From Saccharicrinis sp963677345 (lineage in GTDB: Bacteria > Bacteroidota > Bacteroidia > Bacteroidales > Marinilabiliaceae): DNA of 64,000 nt. The DNA lies in contig CAXXLC010000014.1 in the NCBI GenBank assembly GCA_963677345.2, positions 149,128-213,127 of the forward strand, read 5' to 3'. The notes beneath the pieces are model-generated. The model saw only the letters and a list, made by a program, of their open reading frames with translations, did no database searches and was not told where the DNA came from. The translations under genes were made by a program, and so were the position numbers. The first letter of the stretch is position 1, and every line of letters starts with the position of its first letter. This document shows, piece by piece, positions 62,730 through 64,000 of this stretch.

Positions 62730-64000
62730 ATGAAACTAATTATGAAAATTGGTTTATTCTACATTTTATTATTGTTGCTATGTGTAAATGTTGTTTTTTC
62801 GCAACAAAGAGTTATCAGGGGAGTTGTTAAAGATGCGTATTCTAATCATAACCTGCCGTTTGTTAATATTGTGATTCATAATACACAAATAGGAACTACT
62901 ACTGATGTAGATGGAGAATTTGAGTTGATAGTGGAAAATGAAGAATATGTTCAGTTAAAATTGTCATTTATTGGTTGTAATTCATATGTTACTGAGGTTA
63001 TACACCTTTCTAGTGTTGGAATTAATTATATTGAGTTATTGATGCAACCTGGTATGGAGTCGTTGAGTGAAATTGTAATTAAACCATCTGTGTTTTTGTC
63101 AAAAAAAGAAAGTCCGGTATCGTTAAAACAAATCGGCATAGATCAGATAGAAAAGAGTGCAGGAGCGAACAGGGATATCTCTAAAGTCATTCAATCTTTT
63201 GCAGGAGTTGGTAGTACGCTAGCTTACCGAAATGATATTCTTGTCAGAGGTGGGAGTCCTTCTGAAAATAAATTCTATATAGATGGTATTGAGATTCCTA
63301 CAATAAATCATTTTGCAACGCAGGGTTCTACTGGTGGACCTGTTGGAATTTTAAATGTTGATTTTATTCGACAGGTAGATTTTTACTCAAGTTTATTTCC
63401 TGTATCCAAAAGTAATGCTCTTAGCTCAGTTATGGAGTTTAAGCAACTTGATGGAAATACAGAGGGAGCAGATTTTAAAGCTGTGCTTGGTGCTAGTGAA
63501 TTGGCATTATCAGTATCTTCTCCATTTACTCGTAATACAACGCTACAGCTGTCTGTTCGTCGTTCTTATTTGCAATTTCTTTTTCAGGCTTTGGATTTGC
63601 CTTTTTTACCTACTTTTACTGATTTTCAGTTTAAAACCAAAACCAGATTTGATGAAAAAAATGAATTGTCATTATTGGGCTTTGGTGCTATTGATGATTT
63701 TAAATTAAATAAGAATTCAGGAACAACTCCTGAGAATCAATATATACTGTCTTATGTTCCTGTAATAGAGCAAGAAAGTTATACGATTGGAGCTAATTAT
63801 AAGCATTTTTTTAATAATGGCTATTTGACAGCAATACTGAGTCGAAATTATTTAAATAATACTTCAGTTAAATATAAAGATAATGTAGAACAAGCTGGTA
63901 ATTTGATTTTAGATTATGAATCATCTGAAATAGAAAATAAATTAAGATTAGAGTTGGATAAATTTAAAGGGGGTAAGAGGTTTAATGCAGGTGTATTGTT
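62730..64000 (+). CDS. TonB-dependent receptor, N-terminal part (runs off the window)
   Basis: Open from the ATG at 62730 (or 62742) to the window end, about 423 residues visible. A signal peptide (ILLLLLCVNVVFSQQ) is followed by a carboxypeptidase-D regulatory-like domain (VIRGVVKDAYSNHNLPFVNI, TTDVDGEFEL, about 22-110). The plug domain follows (about 125-240: SKVIQSFAGVGSTLAYRNDILVRGGSPSENKFYIDGIEIP), then the first barrel strands. The plug resembles FecA/BtuB-like receptors rather than SusC, and it has no SusC DEV-VAVGYG signature. The ligand cannot be read. The gene is not related to the mannan locus. Confidence 0.9.
   Translation, partial: MKLIMKIGLFYILLLLLCVNVVFSQQRVIRGVVKDAYSNHNLPFVNIVIHNTQIGTTTDVDGEFELIVENEEYVQLKLSFIGCNSYVTEVIHLSSVGINYIELLMQPGMESLSEIVIKPSVFLSKKESPVSLKQIGIDQIEKSAGANRDISKVIQSFAGVGSTLAYRNDILVRGGSPSENKFYIDGIEIPTINHFATQGSTGGPVGILNVDFIRQVDFYSSLFPVSKSNALSSVMEFKQLDGNTEGADFKAVLGASELALSVSSPFTRNTTLQLSVRRSYLQFLFQALDLPFLPTFTDFQFKTKTRFDEKNELSLLGFGAIDDFKLNKNSGTTPENQYILSYVPVIEQESYTIGANYKHFFNNGYLTAILSRNYLNNTSVKYKDNVEQAGNLILDYESSEIENKLRLELDKFKGGKRFNAGVL

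Noticed and set aside
62730..64000. A second SusC/SusD pair at the window end
   Set aside because: The receptor lacks the SusC signature after the regulatory domain and its plug looks like a siderophore/vitamin-type receptor. The downstream gene is not visible.

Overview
The window comes from a low-GC member of the Bacteroidota. The support is a SusC/SusD pair, lipoproteins with the Bacteroidota-type signal (Cys followed by acidic residues), -7 boxes of the TAnnTTTG class, almost no Shine-Dalgarno sequences and a polysaccharide utilisation locus (PUL). The gene content fits a free-living, probably aquatic, polysaccharide degrader near Bacteroidales/Marinilabiliales; the genus cannot be fixed from the sequence alone.

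Region 1 (0.4-11 kb) is a defence island on the minus strand. A type I restriction-modification operon runs hsdM, a RhuM-like gene, hsdS, a tyrosine recombinase, a GxxExxY protein and hsdR. A second, silent, head-to-head copy of hsdS lies between hsdS and the recombinase. Perfect inverted repeats at both the N-terminal and central conserved regions make this an hsdS shufflon able to build four specificities. Upstream are two decayed genes, a DUF1016/YhcG-type nuclease and an AbiEi-type antitoxin, each with its middle deleted.

Region 2 (12-36.5 kb) is a complete beta-mannan PUL, probably for acetylated galactomannan or glucomannan. On the minus strand are a GH3, a CE2 acetyl esterase, a GH27 alpha-galactosidase and an AraC regulator. 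On the plus strand are SusC, SusD, two IPT-type glycan-binding lipoproteins, two GH26 mannanases, a GH130 mannosyl-glucose phosphorylase, a mannobiose 2-epimerase, a GPH-type symporter and a GH5 mannanase. The logic is outer-membrane cleavage and import, periplasmic trimming, inner-membrane import of mannobiose, epimerisation to mannosyl-glucose, and phosphorolysis. Between 24.84 and 32.12 kb I count 15 single-base indels in six genes whose catalytic motifs are all intact. This is either a local sequence-quality problem or very recent inactivation.

Region 3 (36.9-43.1 kb) is a MarR-controlled RND efflux operon (MarR, membrane-fusion protein, AcrB-type pump, TolC-type channel). A repeat-rich 1 kb gap follows, then a small unknown gene and a TPR histidine kinase.

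Region 4 (46.5-64 kb) holds an ISNCY-like insertion sequence with terminal inverted repeats, an AraC-pirin-YceI group, two NUMOD/HNH-type genes, a UspA protein, glyA, two ClC chloride channel/transporter paralogues, a DbpA-like DEAD-box helicase, an unknown all-helical protein coupled to the second ClC, and the start of a TonB-dependent receptor cut by the window end. Two intergenic regions look like small RNA loci: one has a full Bacteroidota promoter and terminator (48.53-48.63 kb), the other a four-tier nested hairpin plus terminator (51.18-51.37 kb). No tRNA, rRNA or CRISPR array was seen.
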